The notes beneath the pieces are model-generated. The model saw nothing but the letters and a program-made list of their open reading frames with translations. It was not told where the DNA came from and made no database searches. DNA of 64,000 nt from contig DATFXL010000070.1 in the NCBI GenBank assembly GCA_035316025.1, positions 8,216-72,215 on the forward strand. Direction: 5' to 3'. The position numbers were made by a program, and so were the translations under genes. This document shows, piece after piece, positions 8,516 to 18,101 of the stretch (the stretch's first letter is position 1; every line of letters starts with the position of its first letter). The stretch comes from JALZAA01 sp035316025. Lineage in GTDB: Bacteria > Actinomycetota > Acidimicrobiia > IMCC26256 > JACDBD01.

Positions 8516-9393
8516 ACCACCAGCGCCACGATCTCCCCGACGCCGTACACGATCGCGATCGAGCCGAGCCCGATCGCGACCGTCAAGCGCAGGCCTCGCT
8601 CACTGGAGCGGATCGCGAGGTGCGCGCCCAGCTGCGCACCCGGGATCACCGCGATCGCGAGCGGGATCGCGAACGCCCAGTCGATGTTGCCGAGCACTGC
8701 GTGGGTGATCATCCCGGGGATGGCCAACGCGCCGACGCACAGCAGCGACGTCGCCACCGACTCCTTCACGGTGAGCCGCACCCAGCTCGCGAACGCCGGC
8801 ACCAGCAGCACGCCGCCTCCGATGCCGAGCAGGCCGCTGACGCCCCCGGCGGCCAGCCCGATCAGCCCGAGGCGCCAGACCTCGTCCCGGCGGGCCGCCG
8901 GCGACGACCGGTCCGGCTCCGGGTCGTGGGCGCGGGCGATGTCGACGGGCGGGGTGGCCAGGTCGCCGACCGGATCCTCGAAGTCGATGGCGGCGGGCGC
9001 GGGCTCCCGTGCCGGCGCCGAGCGGGGGGCCGCGCCCAGCCGGTACGCCGTGAACGCGAGCAGGGCGGCGGTGATGAGCATGAGGAGATGGCCGCCGCCG
9101 GGCACCGTACCCGCGAGCAGCGCCCCGCCGACGGTCGCCGCCAGCCCCGCCGCCAGCGTCCAGCGTGCGACGCGGCCGACGATCAGCCCCTCACGCCGGT
9201 ACCGCAGCGATCCACTCACCGCCGACGGGACGATCGACGGGAGGGTCGATCCGACCGCCTCGAGCGGCGTCGCACCGAGGGCGCGGATCGCCGGCGTCGA
9301 GACCACGGCGCCGCCGACGCCGAACATGCCCGAGAGCACGCCCGTCGCCACGCCCGCGACCAGTGTCAGGATCGTGCTCCAGGGTTCCGACAT
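8512..9393 (-). CDS. TauE/SafE family membrane permease
   Basis: This 293-residue inner-membrane protein is built of two repeats, each with the GxxSGxFGVGG-type loop: GVLSGMFGVGGAVVSTPA near residue 20 and GGVSGLLGIGGGVLLVPA near 180. This is typical of TauE/SafE anion exporters. About eight hydrophobic segments are present. An extended charged loop (about residues 120-165) separates the halves. The family exports sulfite, sulfoacetate or similar anions, but no sulfur-metabolism gene is adjacent, so the substrate is unknown. Confidence 0.85.
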   Translation of the reverse strand: MSEPWSTILTLVAGVATGVLSGMFGVGGAVVSTPAIRALGATPLEAVGSTLPSIVPSAVSGSLRYRREGLIVGRVARWTLAAGLAATVGGALLAGTVPGGGHLLMLITAALLAFTAYRLGAAPRSAPAREPAPAAIDFEDPVGDLATPPVDIARAHDPEPDRSSPAARRDEVWRLGLIGLAAGGVSGLLGIGGGVLLVPAFASWVRLTVKESVATSLLCVGALAIPGMITHAVLGNIDWAFAIPLAIAVIPGAQLGAHLAIRSSERGLRLTVAIGLGSIAIVYGVGEIVALVV

Positions 9394-9464
9394 CTGGTTT
9401 TGGAGGGTACCGGAGCGTCTTTCGACATCTCCGAAGAGAACGCGGCGGGGTAGCCTTCGACGCG

Positions 9465-10367
9465 ATGGCGACCGACGCGAACCTCCGCGGCGTCTACGTG
9501 CCGATTATCACGCCGTTCGCCGAGGACGGATCAGTCGCAAGAGAAGCGCTCGAGCGCCTCTGCCGCGAGTACATCGACGCCGGCGCGGCAGGGATCGTCG
9601 CTCTGGGGACGACGGGCGAGTCGACCGCTCTTGACGCCGACGAGAAGCACGCGGTCATCGACACCTGTGCACGGGTCTGTTCGGAGCGGTCGGCCCAGCT
9701 GATCGTCGGCGCCGGCACCAACAACACGCGGACCACGCGCCAGGCCGTGAAGGAGCTCCAAGGGACACCGGCGCTCGTCGCGACGTTGATCGTCGTCCCG
9801 TACTACGTGCGCCCGTCCGAGGGCGGCATCGTCGCCCACTTCCGGTCCGTTGCCGAGGTCAGCCCGGTGCCGCTCGTCGTCTACAACATCTCGGCCCGTA
9901 CCGGGCGTCATCTCAGCGCGCAGAACATGCACGAGCTCGCGCTCACACCGAACTTCGCCGGGGTGAAGCACGCGCCGACGTCGCTCGACGACGACACGCT
10001 GGAGCTCCTGCGGCGCACGAACGACGTCGACGGCTTCGCCGTGCTCGGCGGCACCGACACGTTCCTGTTTCCGCTCGTCCTCATGGGCGGCGCCGGCACG
10101 ATCTGCGCCAGCGCGCACGTCTGCACGGAGCGGTTCGTCGCCATGATCGAGTGCGGGCTCGCGGGCAAGGTCGACGAGGGGCGTGCCCACGCCGAGGCGC
10201 TGTTGCCCGTCACGCAGGCACTGTTCGCCGAGCCCAACCCGGCCGTGTTCAAGGGCGTGCTGCAGGCGCAGGGCCGGATCCCCACCGCGGACGTCCGCCT
10301 GCCGCTCCTCAACGCGACCCCCGACGCCGTCGAGCGTGCCCTCGGCGCGATCGCCGCCACGTCGTGA
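9465..10367 (+). CDS. dapA: 4-hydroxy-tetrahydrodipicolinate synthase
   Basis: This 300-residue class I aldolase condenses pyruvate with aspartate semialdehyde in lysine and diaminopimelate synthesis. It has GTTGEST at about residue 45, the conserved tyrosine in VVYNISARTG and the Schiff-base lysine in FAGVKHAPTS. Start ATG 9465 follows GAAGAGAA upstream. The residues fit true DHDPS, though some aldolases with related roles share this fold. Its stop overlaps the next small gene (GTGA). Confidence 0.85.
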   Translation: MATDANLRGVYVPIITPFAEDGSVAREALERLCREYIDAGAAGIVALGTTGESTALDADEKHAVIDTCARVCSERSAQLIVGAGTNNTRTTRQAVKELQGTPALVATLIVVPYYVRPSEGGIVAHFRSVAEVSPVPLVVYNISARTGRHLSAQNMHELALTPNFAGVKHAPTSLDDDTLELLRRTNDVDGFAVLGGTDTFLFPLVLMGGAGTICASAHVCTERFVAMIECGLAGKVDEGRAHAEALLPVTQALFAEPNPAVFKGVLQAQGRIPTADVRLPLLNATPDAVERALGAIAATS

Positions 10368-10567
10368 CCCGCCGCGTCTCGATCCTCCTGCTCGCCGCCG
10401 GCGGGTGGACGCTGTTCGTCTGGGTCACCCGGCTCTTCAACATGGCGGGCGAGGATCGTTCCGTCGGCTTCTTCGTCGTCCATGGGTTGCTGGCGGTGAT
10501 CTCGATCGCCTTCGGCCTCGCCCTCGGGGTCGTCGGATGGAAGGGCCTGCGGGCCCGCTCTGGCTGA
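10364..10567 (+). CDS. Small two-helix membrane protein (SCO4848-like)
   Basis: This 67-residue protein starts at the GTG overlapping the dapA stop, which indicates translational coupling. Two hydrophobic helices are visible (about 5-22 and 38-60). The pattern GWTLFVWVTRLF, then FFVVHGLLAVIS, then GWKGLRA resembles the actinobacterial SCO4848 membrane family. The function is unknown. Confidence 0.65.
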   Translation: MTRRVSILLLAAGGWTLFVWVTRLFNMAGEDRSVGFFVVHGLLAVISIAFGLALGVVGWKGLRARSG

Positions 10568-10583
10568 GACCTTCGTCACATTC

Positions 10584-10613
10584 GATACGAGACGGATGCG
10601 TTTCGTATCCGTC
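10584..10613. promoter_or_regulatory. Candidate TetR operator upstream of MFS exporter
   Basis: Two interlocking inverted repeats are present: GATACGA (10584-10590) with TCGTATC (10603-10609), and GACGGAT (10591-10597) with ATCCGTC (10607-10613). They lie 50-80 bases before the exporter start. The TetR gene at the end of the transcription unit is the likely ligand-responsive repressor. Confidence 0.5.
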
Positions 10614-10662
10614 CGCGTTGGTACCCGGAGGAGCCACCCTCCTCGTCTCGAAAGGCCGGTCC

Positions 10663-12330
10663 ATGGGCGACAAGGTGCACCACCGGCGGTGGTGGATCCT
10701 CGGGGTCCTCTGTCTCAGCCTCCTCATCATCGTCGTCGACAACTCGATCCTGAATGTGGCCCTGCCCACGCTGGCCCGGCCCGAGAGCCAGGGCGGGCTC
10801 GACGCCACGACGAGCCAGCTGCAGTGGATGGTCGACGCGTACACGCTCGTGTTCGCGGGCCTGCTGTTGACTGCCGGGAGCCTCGGCGACCGCTTCGGAC
10901 GGCGGGGCGCACTGCAGGTGGGCCTGAGCGTGTTCGGCCTCGGATCATTGCTGTCGGCGATGTCCTCCTCGCCGGGTCAGCTGATCGCCTCCCGTGCGGT
11001 CATGGGCATCGGCGGCGCGTTCATCATGCCGGGCACCCTGTCGCTGATCACGAGCGTCTTCGAGGGGAAGGAGCGCGGCCGCGCCATCGCCATCTGGGCC
11101 GGCGTGGCCGGGCTGGCCGTCGCGATCGGTCCCGTGACCGGCGGCTTCTTGCTCGAGCACTTCTACTGGGGATCGGTCTTCCTCGTGAACCTGCCGATCG
11201 TCGCCATCGCGCTCGCCGCCGGCGTGCTCATCATGCCGACATCGAAGGACCCGACCGCGCCGAGGCTCGATCTCGTGGGCGCGGGGCTGTCGATCGCCGG
11301 TCTGGTCTCGCTCGTGTACGCGTTCATCGAGGCGCCGACCGAGGGTTGGGGCGACACGAAGATCCTCGGCGCACTCGGGATCGCGGCCGTGCTGCTTGTC
11401 TTGTTCTTCTCCTGGGAGCGTCGCAGCACCCACCCCATGCTGGACCTGAACTTCTTCAGGAACCCCCGGTTCACGAGCGCGAGCGCCAGCATCTCGATCC
11501 TGTTCTTCGCGATGTTCGGCGCGATCTTCCTGCTGACGCAGTACTTCCAGTTCGTGCTGGCCTACTCGCCGCTGAAAGCGGGGGTCAGTCTTCTTCCGCT
11601 CGCGCTGACGATGATGGTGGTGGCGCCGCTCAGCGCGCGGATCGTCGAACGGATCGGGACCAAAGTGGTCGTGGGAACAGGGATGTTCCTCGCCGGGCTC
11701 GGAGTGCTGTCGTTCGTGCAACTCGACGCCTCGACCGGCTACGGGAACATCTTCTGGCGTCTCATGCTCATGGCCGTCGGGATGGGTCTGACGATGGCGC
11801 CGGCCACCGAGTCGATCATGGGGTCGCTGCCACTCGCGAAGGCCGGCGTCGGCTCGGCCGTGAACGACACGACGCGCCAGGTCGGTGGCGCGCTGGGTGT
11901 CGCGATCATCGGCAGCGTGCTGGCGTCGACGTACGGGTCCAAGGTCGGTGACGCCGTCGCCGGGCAGCGGCTCCCGGGCGGCGTCGCCAACGAGGCCAAG
12001 AACTCGCTCGGGTTCGCGCTCGAGACCGCCGGCCGCCTGGGCGGACCGGCCGGTCAGGCCCTTGCCGACACCGCCCGCACGGCGTTCGTCGACGGGATGC
12101 ACCAGGGCTACCTCGTCGGCGCGGCGGCACTGTTCGTCGGGGCCATCGCCGCGCTCATCTGGCTCCCGGCCCGGGCTCGCCGGCCCGTCGAGGCACTCGA
12201 GGCCGAGTACGAGGCCGAGCACCCGAGCCCGCCCGAAGGGGCACGGGACGAGACGCCCGTGCCGGTCGACGGGCGCGGCGGTGCCGTGAAGCCCGCCTAC
12301 GTGCCGGTCGACGGACCGGAGCGGAGATGA
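10663..12330 (+). CDS. DHA2-family MFS multidrug exporter
   Basis: This 555-residue 14-helix transporter of the EmrB/QacA type starts at ATG 10663. The family motif is seen in MVDAYTLVFAGLLLTAGSLGDRFGRRGAL (residues about 50-80): motif A GDRFGRR and the preceding QWMVDAYTL. The antiporter motif C region WAGVAGLAVAIGPVTGG is at about 145-162. A polar tail follows the last helix. These proteins use the proton gradient to export hydrophobic or cationic compounds. The following tetR overlaps its stop (ATGA), so drug-responsive autoregulation is likely. The substrate cannot be named. Confidence 0.88.
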   Translation: MGDKVHHRRWWILGVLCLSLLIIVVDNSILNVALPTLARPESQGGLDATTSQLQWMVDAYTLVFAGLLLTAGSLGDRFGRRGALQVGLSVFGLGSLLSAMSSSPGQLIASRAVMGIGGAFIMPGTLSLITSVFEGKERGRAIAIWAGVAGLAVAIGPVTGGFLLEHFYWGSVFLVNLPIVAIALAAGVLIMPTSKDPTAPRLDLVGAGLSIAGLVSLVYAFIEAPTEGWGDTKILGALGIAAVLLVLFFSWERRSTHPMLDLNFFRNPRFTSASASISILFFAMFGAIFLLTQYFQFVLAYSPLKAGVSLLPLALTMMVVAPLSARIVERIGTKVVVGTGMFLAGLGVLSFVQLDASTGYGNIFWRLMLMAVGMGLTMAPATESIMGSLPLAKAGVGSAVNDTTRQVGGALGVAIIGSVLASTYGSKVGDAVAGQRLPGGVANEAKNSLGFALETAGRLGGPAGQALADTARTAFVDGMHQGYLVGAAALFVGAIAALIWLPARARRPVEALEAEYEAEHPSPPEGARDETPVPVDGRGGAVKPAYVPVDGPERR

Positions 12331-12938
12331 GCGACGCCGTCGTCGAGGAGGCGGCGCCCGAGCGCCCGCGGGGTCGCCCCCGTTCGGCGATCGCAGACCA
12401 GGCCATCCGGGACGCGGCCGTCGACCTGTTCGCCGAACGAGGGTTCGATGGGTTCAGCGTCGAGGACGTCGCCGAGCACGCTGGCGTGAGCAAGGCGACG
12501 GTGTACCGGCGGTATCCCTCGAAGGTCGACCTCGTGGTCGAGGCCGGCAGTTGCATGGCCACGGAAGCGGTCAGCTTCCCCGACACGGGGAACCTGCGCG
12601 ACGACGTACGCGGTCTCGCCCGCTCATTGGTCGGGAAGTTCCGGAACAGCCCGGCCGGGCGGGTGATGCCGGCGATGACGTTCGAGCGCCGCCGCAACCC
12701 CGAGCTCGACGACCGCTTCCGGAGTTTCCTCGCCGACCGCAAGGCGCGGACGCGCGAGGTGCTGCAGCGAGGCATCGAACGGGGCGAGCTGCCGCCCGAT
12801 ACGGACGTCGCCCTGATGGGCAGCATGATCGTCGGGCCGATCTTCCACCGGCTCATGATCACGCAAGAGCCCCTGAGCGACGCCTTCGTCGACGCGCTCG
12901 TCGACGCATTGCTGCGGGGGTTCGGCGCACAGACCTAG
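12327..12938 (+). CDS. TetR-family regulator of the MFS exporter
   Basis: This 203-residue repressor has an N-terminal helix-turn-helix (GFSVEDVAEHAGVSKATVYR, about residues 47-66) and a helical C-terminal ligand domain (TetR_C_11-like: LVGKFRNSPAGRVMPAM). It is preceded by a basic RGRPRS stretch. It is translationally coupled to the exporter gene. Its target is probably the inverted repeat at 10584-10613. Confidence 0.85.
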   Translation: MSDAVVEEAAPERPRGRPRSAIADQAIRDAAVDLFAERGFDGFSVEDVAEHAGVSKATVYRRYPSKVDLVVEAGSCMATEAVSFPDTGNLRDDVRGLARSLVGKFRNSPAGRVMPAMTFERRRNPELDDRFRSFLADRKARTREVLQRGIERGELPPDTDVALMGSMIVGPIFHRLMITQEPLSDAFVDALVDALLRGFGAQT

Positions 12939-12964
12939 CTGGCGGTCTCGGCCTCCTCGTCGGG

Positions 12965-12994
12965 CACCGCGGCAACGGCGGCGTTGCCGGCGTG
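12965..12994. terminator. Convergent terminator between tetR and kgd
   Basis: Arms 12965-12977 and 12982-12994 pair over 11 of 13 positions around a four-base loop (GGCAACG-GCGG-CGTTGCC core). The hairpin sits in the 88-bp gap between the two convergent stop codons. No T-run is present, as is common at high G+C. Confidence 0.55.
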
Positions 12995-13026
12995 CCGCAG
13001 GAGCCGGAGCTGGCGACGGCGACCCG

Positions 13027-16000
13027 CTAGTCGACGAGTCCCTCGAAGGCGGCGGCGAGCAGCTGCTCCTGCTCTCGCTCGTGGATCGTCTGGCTGCCCG
13101 TTGCGGGACTCGCGCTGGCCGCGCGTGCGACGTGCCGCAGCTCGGCCCGATCGCGCAGCGAGCGCGCGAGTCGGGCGTGCGCGAAGTTCCAGGCGCCCAT
13201 GTTGGCCGGCTCCTCCTGCACCCACCAGACCTCTCGTGTCTTCGGGTACCCGGCGACCGCGGCGAGGATCTCCTCATCCGGCCACGGGTACAGCTGCTCG
13301 ACTCGGACGACGGCGGCGGGCGCGCCGAGCTCGTCGCGCTTGTCCATGAGCTCGTGCCCGATCTTTCCCGTGCACAGCAAGACGCGACGCACGGCGTCAC
13401 GGTCGAGCTCGGCGCGGTCGTCGAGGGCGAGCCGGAAGCTCCCGGACGTGAAGTCCGCCACACGCGAACGCGACTGCGGCATGCGCAGATACCGCTTCGG
13501 CGTGAAACAGATCAGCGGCACGCGGCGAGTAGACAGCGCCTGGCGTCGCAGCACGTGGAAGTACTGCGCGGCCGTGGACGGGTACACGACGCGCTGGTTG
13601 TCCTCCGCGCTCATGTCGAGGAACCGCTCCATGCGCGCGCTCGAGTGCTCAGGTCCCTGGCCTTCGAAGGCGTGGGGGAGGAGCAGACCGACACTGCTCG
13701 ACTGGCCCCACTTGTCCTCGGCCGCGGAGATGAACTGGTCGATGACGATCTGAGCGCCGTTGACGAAGTCGCCGAACTGCGCCTCCCACAGGACCAGGGC
13801 GTCCGCGTACTCGACCGAGTAGCCGTACTCGAAGCCGAGAGCGGCGAACTCGGACAGCACCGAGTCGTACAACATGAACGGCGCCTGGTCCTCGGAGAGG
13901 TGCGCCAGCGGGACGTACTCGGCCTCGGTGCGCTGGTCGATGAGGACGCCGTGCCGCTGGCTGAACGTGCCTCGCCGCGTGTCCTGGCCGGCGAGGCGCA
14001 CCGGCGTGCCCTCCAGGACCAGCGACCCGAACGCGAACGTCTCGGCGAGCGACCAGTCGACCTCGTCCTTCTCGAAAGCGACGCGGTGGGCCTGCAGGAT
14101 TCGGTCGAGCTTCGGGTGCACGTTGAAGCCCTCGGGACGCGAGGTGAGGCCGTCGACGACGCGATCGAGCACCGAGCGGTCGACGGCGGTCGCCACGCGG
14201 GCCGAGGGGTCGGCTTGTGGCGTGGCGAGGCGGGGCTCGCTCGGCGCGTCGGGCGTTGCGGCTCGGCTCGGGTCGGGCGGCGCGCTCTTGTGCGTCTCGC
14301 TGAACGCGGCGTCGAGGCGGGACTTGAAGTCCTCGCTCACCGCGGCGGCCTCGTCGGCTGTCATGTCGCCTTCCCGCACCAGGGTGTCCACGTAACGAGT
14401 GCGCGGCGACGGGTGGCTCTGGATGAGCTCGTACATGCGCGGCTGCGTGAACGCGGGCTCGTCGGCCTCGTTGTGGCCGTAGCGCCGGTAGCAGATCATG
14501 TCGACGACGACGTCCTTGCGGAACGTCTGCCGGAACGCGAACGCCAGGCGCATCACTCGGACACACGCCTCGGGGTCGTCGCCGTTCACGTGGAAGATCG
14601 GCGCCTGCACCATCTTGGCGACGTCGGTCGCGTACACCGCCGAGCGGCCGATCTCCGGCGCCGTCGTGAACCCGAGCTGGTTGTTCACGACCAGGTGCAC
14701 AGTGCCGCCGACGTCGTAGCCCGGCACCTCCGAGAGGTTGAGCGTCTCCGCAACGACGCCCTGGCCCGCGAAGGCGGCGTCGCCGTGGAGCAGCACCGGG
14801 AGCACCTTGCGGCGCTCCTCGTCGCCCTTCTGGTCCTCGTCGGCGCGGGCCATCCCTTCGACGACGGGGTCGACGGCCTCGAGGTGGCTCGGGTTCGACG
14901 CCAGGGTCACCACGATCTCGTTGCCGGCGGGCGACGCATGCTTTCCCGTCGCGCCCAGGTGGTACTTGACGTCACCCGATCCCTGCGCCGACATCGGGTC
15001 GAGCTCGCCCTCGAACTCCCGAAAGATCTGCGAGTACGACTTGCCGACGACGTTCGTCAGCACGTTGAGGCGGCCGCGGTGCGGCATGCCGAGGATCGCG
15101 GCCTCGACGCCGTCGTCCGCCGCCGCCGACAGCAGGGCGTCGAGCATCGGGATCGTGCTCTCGGCGCCCTCGAGGCTGTAGCGCTTGTGACCGAGGTACT
15201 TCGTGTGCAGGAAGCGCTCGAAGGCCTCGGCGGCCACCAGACGCTCGAGGATCCGACCCTTCTCGTCGCGGCTCGGATCCCACACGACGCCTTCCACGTG
15301 CTCCTGGATCCACGCCTTCTGGTCGGGCTCCTGGATGTGCATGTACTCGACACCGATCGTCCGGGCGTACGCGTCGCGGAGCACGCCGAGGATGTCGCGC
15401 AGCGTCATCGTGGACTCGCCGGCGAGGCCACCGGTCGGGAACTCGCGGTCGAGGTCCCAGATCGTCAGGTCGTAGTGGTTGATGTCGAGCTCGGGGTGGG
15501 TCTGCGGCTCCTTGGTGCCGAGCGGATCGAGATTGGCGATGAGGTGGCCGCGCACCCGGTACATGTTGATGAGCTGCTGGACGCCGACCGCCTTGTCGGT
15601 CGACGCCAGCGCCTCTGGCTCGGTCGTGCCCACCGGGCTGACGTCCACACTCCAACGCGCCGGCTCGTACGGCACCTCGTAGCTCTGGAAGATGTGGTCG
15701 TAGAACTCGTCGTTGCCCAGGAGGAGGTCGTGCACGACGGCGAGGAACCGCCCGCTCTCGGCGCCCTGGATGACGCGGTGGTCGTAGGTGCTCGTCAAGG
15801 TGATCGTCTTGCTGACGCCGAGCTGCGCGATCGTCCGCGGGTCGGCGCCCTCGTACTCGGCCGGGAACGCGATCGCCCCGACCCCGACGATGAACCCCTG
15901 GCCGGGCATCAGCCGAGGCACCGAGTGCATCGTGCCGATCGTGCCCGGGTTCGTGATCGTGCCCGTCGTGCCGGCGAAGTCCTCGACGGAGAGCTTGCCC

Positions 16001-16668
16001 GAGCGGACCTTGCCGATCGCCTCTTCGTAGGCGTCGTGGAACGCCTTGAAGTCGAGCACGTCGGCGCCCTTCACGTTGGGCACGAGCAAGGTGCGTGAAC
16101 CGTCGCTCCGCTCGACGTCGACGGCGAGGCCGAGGTTCACGTGCTCGTGACGCACGACGCTCGGCTGCCCGTCGACGGCCTCGAACGACGAGTTCATGAC
16201 GGGAACCTGCTCCAGCGCCTTCAGCACGGCGTAGGAGATGAGGTGGGTGAAGCTCACCTTGGCCCCGCCGGTGCGGGCGAGGTGGTTGTTGAGGATCTGC
16301 CGGTTGATCTCGAGCAACTTGGCGGGGACGGTGCGGACCGACGTCGCCGTCGGGACGCCGAGGGACCTCTCCATGTTCTCGACGATCCGGGCGGTGGCCC
16401 CCCGAAGCGGGACGGGGCGGTCGCCGTCGGTCGCCGCCGGCGCCGGCTCGGGGACGGGCGCCTGTGGGGCCTGCGGCCGGTACTCCGTGGCGGGTGCCGG
16501 GCGGGGCGGAGCGGACTGGGTGGTGGGGGCGGGCGCGCCGTCCTCCCGGTGGTCGAAGAACTCGCGCCACTCGTCGGACACCGAGTCCGGATTCTCGACG
16601 TACTGGCCGTACATCTCCTCCGCCAACCCGGAGTTGGGGCCCAGGTCCTCGAACTCGTTCTCTGCCAT
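13027..16668 (-). CDS. kgd: Multifunctional 2-oxoglutarate dehydrogenase E1/E2 (Kgd)
   Basis: This 1213-residue protein fuses an E2-type acyltransferase domain to a thiamine diphosphate E1 domain, as in M. tuberculosis Kgd (Rv1248c) and corynebacterial OdhA. Residues 1-40 resemble the E1o N-terminus; a Pro/Ala-rich linker follows (45-85). The acyltransferase domain (about 90-330) ends in STYDHRVIQGAESG, with the catalytic histidine and Gln where many E2 enzymes have Asp, as in Kgd. The E1 part carries GMPHRGRLNVL, HVNGDDPEA and RRYGHNEADEP. The enzyme decarboxylates 2-oxoglutarate in the TCA cycle. There is no lipoyl domain, so it needs partners for full dehydrogenase activity. It probably forms an operon with aroG and bpa. 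Confidence 0.93.
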   Translation of the reverse strand: MAENEFEDLGPNSGLAEEMYGQYVENPDSVSDEWREFFDHREDGAPAPTTQSAPPRPAPATEYRPQAPQAPVPEPAPAATDGDRPVPLRGATARIVENMERSLGVPTATSVRTVPAKLLEINRQILNNHLARTGGAKVSFTHLISYAVLKALEQVPVMNSSFEAVDGQPSVVRHEHVNLGLAVDVERSDGSRTLLVPNVKGADVLDFKAFHDAYEEAIGKVRSGKLSVEDFAGTTGTITNPGTIGTMHSVPRLMPGQGFIVGVGAIAFPAEYEGADPRTIAQLGVSKTITLTSTYDHRVIQGAESGRFLAVVHDLLLGNDEFYDHIFQSYEVPYEPARWSVDVSPVGTTEPEALASTDKAVGVQQLINMYRVRGHLIANLDPLGTKEPQTHPELDINHYDLTIWDLDREFPTGGLAGESTMTLRDILGVLRDAYARTIGVEYMHIQEPDQKAWIQEHVEGVVWDPSRDEKGRILERLVAAEAFERFLHTKYLGHKRYSLEGAESTIPMLDALLSAAADDGVEAAILGMPHRGRLNVLTNVVGKSYSQIFREFEGELDPMSAQGSGDVKYHLGATGKHASPAGNEIVVTLASNPSHLEAVDPVVEGMARADEDQKGDEERRKVLPVLLHGDAAFAGQGVVAETLNLSEVPGYDVGGTVHLVVNNQLGFTTAPEIGRSAVYATDVAKMVQAPIFHVNGDDPEACVRVMRLAFAFRQTFRKDVVVDMICYRRYGHNEADEPAFTQPRMYELIQSHPSPRTRYVDTLVREGDMTADEAAAVSEDFKSRLDAAFSETHKSAPPDPSRAATPDAPSEPRLATPQADPSARVATAVDRSVLDRVVDGLTSRPEGFNVHPKLDRILQAHRVAFEKDEVDWSLAETFAFGSLVLEGTPVRLAGQDTRRGTFSQRHGVLIDQRTEAEYVPLAHLSEDQAPFMLYDSVLSEFAALGFEYGYSVEYADALVLWEAQFGDFVNGAQIVIDQFISAAEDKWGQSSSVGLLLPHAFEGQGPEHSSARMERFLDMSAEDNQRVVYPSTAAQYFHVLRRQALSTRRVPLICFTPKRYLRMPQSRSRVADFTSGSFRLALDDRAELDRDAVRRVLLCTGKIGHELMDKRDELGAPAAVVRVEQLYPWPDEEILAAVAGYPKTREVWWVQEEPANMGAWNFAHARLARSLRDRAELRHVARAASASPATGSQTIHEREQEQLLAAAFEGLVD

Positions 16669-16718
16669 CGCTCCTCCCGAAGGGGCGCCTCCCTGGCGTC
16701 CCCGCCGCCCCTTGTGGC

Positions 16719-18101
16719 TCAGCGGCGCACCAGCTCGGCGACCTGGAAGGCCAGGTCGAGCGACTGGCGGGCGTTCAACCGCGGGTCACACATCGTCTCG
16801 TAGCGGTGCTCGAGGTGGTCACCGAGGACCTCCTCGGTGCCGCCGAGGCACTCGGTGACGTTCTCGCCGGTGAGCTCGACGTGGACGCCCCCGGGCCACA
16901 CGCCAGCGGCGTCGCAAGCGGCGAAGAAGCCGCGCAGCTCGTGCATGACGTCCTCGAAGCGCCGAGTCTTATAACCGCTGTCGTGCACGAACGTGTTCCC
17001 GTGCATCGGATCGCACGCCCACACGACGGGATGGCCGGACATGCGCACCGCCCGCAGGAGGGGCGGGAGCCGCTCCTCGACCCCCTCGGCGCCCATCCGG
17101 CTGTACAGGACGAGGCGTCCCGGCGTGCGGGCAGGGTCCAGGCGCTCGCAGAGGGTCAGCACGTCCTGGGGTGACGCCTCGGGCCCGAGCTTGACCCCTA
17201 CGGGGTTCTCGACGCCGGAGAGGAACTCGACGTGGGCGGCGCCGGGCTGGCGGGTGCGCTCGCCCGCCCACAGCAAGTGCGCCGAGCAGTCGTACCAGCG
17301 TCCGGTCAGGCTGTCCCGCCGGGTCAGCTCCTCCTCGTACTCGAGGAGGAGGGCCTCGTGAGCGGTGAAGAAGTCGACCTGATGGAGCTGGACCTCGGCG
17401 TCGAGGTCGATCCCGCACGCGGCCATGAAGCGCAACGCCCGGTCGATCTCCTTGGCGAGCGCCTCGTACCGCCGGCCCTCCCGGCTGGTCGCGACGTACT
17501 CGAGGTTCCACTGATGCACGCGGCCGAGGTCGGCGTAACCGCCCTTCGTGAACGCCCGGAGGAGGTTCAAGGTCGCGGCCGACTGGTGGTAGCTGCGCAC
17601 CATTCTTCGCGGGTCGGGCGTGCGAGCGACCGGGTCGAACGCGAAGTCGTTGACGATGTCGCCTCGGAAGGACGGCAGCTCGATGCCGTCGCGGGTCTCG
17701 GTAGGCGCGGTGCGGGGTTTGGCGAACTGACCGGCGATGCGGCCGACCTTCACGGTCGGGACGCCCGTGCTGTAGGTGAGCACGACCGCCATCTGCAGAA
17801 TGATCTTGAGCTTGTCGCGGATGGTGTCGGCCGAGAAGGCGTCGAAGGATTCGGCACAGTCACCCGCCTGCAGGAGGAACGCCTTGCCCTCGGCCACGTC
17901 CGCGAGCGACTCGCGTAGCTGGCGCGCCTCGCCGGCGAACACGAGCGGGGGCTGGCGACGGAGGTCCTCCCGCGCCGCGTCGAGCGCGGTGGCGTCGGGC
18001 CAGGCGAACCGCTGGTCGGCGGGTCGGGCGCGCCAGCCGTCCGGCGTCCACGACGAGCCGAACATCCGCGGTGGCTCGGACGCGGCGAGCGGATCCTGCA
18101 T
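16719..18101 (-). CDS. aroG: Class II DAHP synthase
   Basis: This 460-residue plant-type enzyme makes 3-deoxy-D-arabino-heptulosonate 7-phosphate from phosphoenolpyruvate and erythrose 4-phosphate, the first step of the shikimate pathway. Metal ligands are readable: Cys in LLQAGDCAESF, His in DPMHGNT, Glu in HVELTGENVTEC and Asp in ETMCDPRLNA. KVGRIAGQFAKPR is the phosphate-binding region. Its length matches the M. tuberculosis enzyme, which is feedback regulated. The start ATG overlaps the stop of bpa by one base (TGATG). Confidence 0.93.
   Translation of the reverse strand: MQDPLAASEPPRMFGSSWTPDGWRARPADQRFAWPDATALDAAREDLRRQPPLVFAGEARQLRESLADVAEGKAFLLQAGDCAESFDAFSADTIRDKLKIILQMAVVLTYSTGVPTVKVGRIAGQFAKPRTAPTETRDGIELPSFRGDIVNDFAFDPVARTPDPRRMVRSYHQSAATLNLLRAFTKGGYADLGRVHQWNLEYVATSREGRRYEALAKEIDRALRFMAACGIDLDAEVQLHQVDFFTAHEALLLEYEEELTRRDSLTGRWYDCSAHLLWAGERTRQPGAAHVEFLSGVENPVGVKLGPEASPQDVLTLCERLDPARTPGRLVLYSRMGAEGVEERLPPLLRAVRMSGHPVVWACDPMHGNTFVHDSGYKTRRFEDVMHELRGFFAACDAAGVWPGGVHVELTGENVTECLGGTEEVLGDHLEHRYETMCDPRLNARQSLDLAFQVAELVRR

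Noticed and set aside
13081..16098. Very long open frame of about 1000 codons on the plus strand, opposite kgd
   Set aside because: It is an antisense shadow of a high-GC gene: composition is Arg/Val/Asp-rich with no recognisable domain, while the minus strand encodes the complete Kgd.
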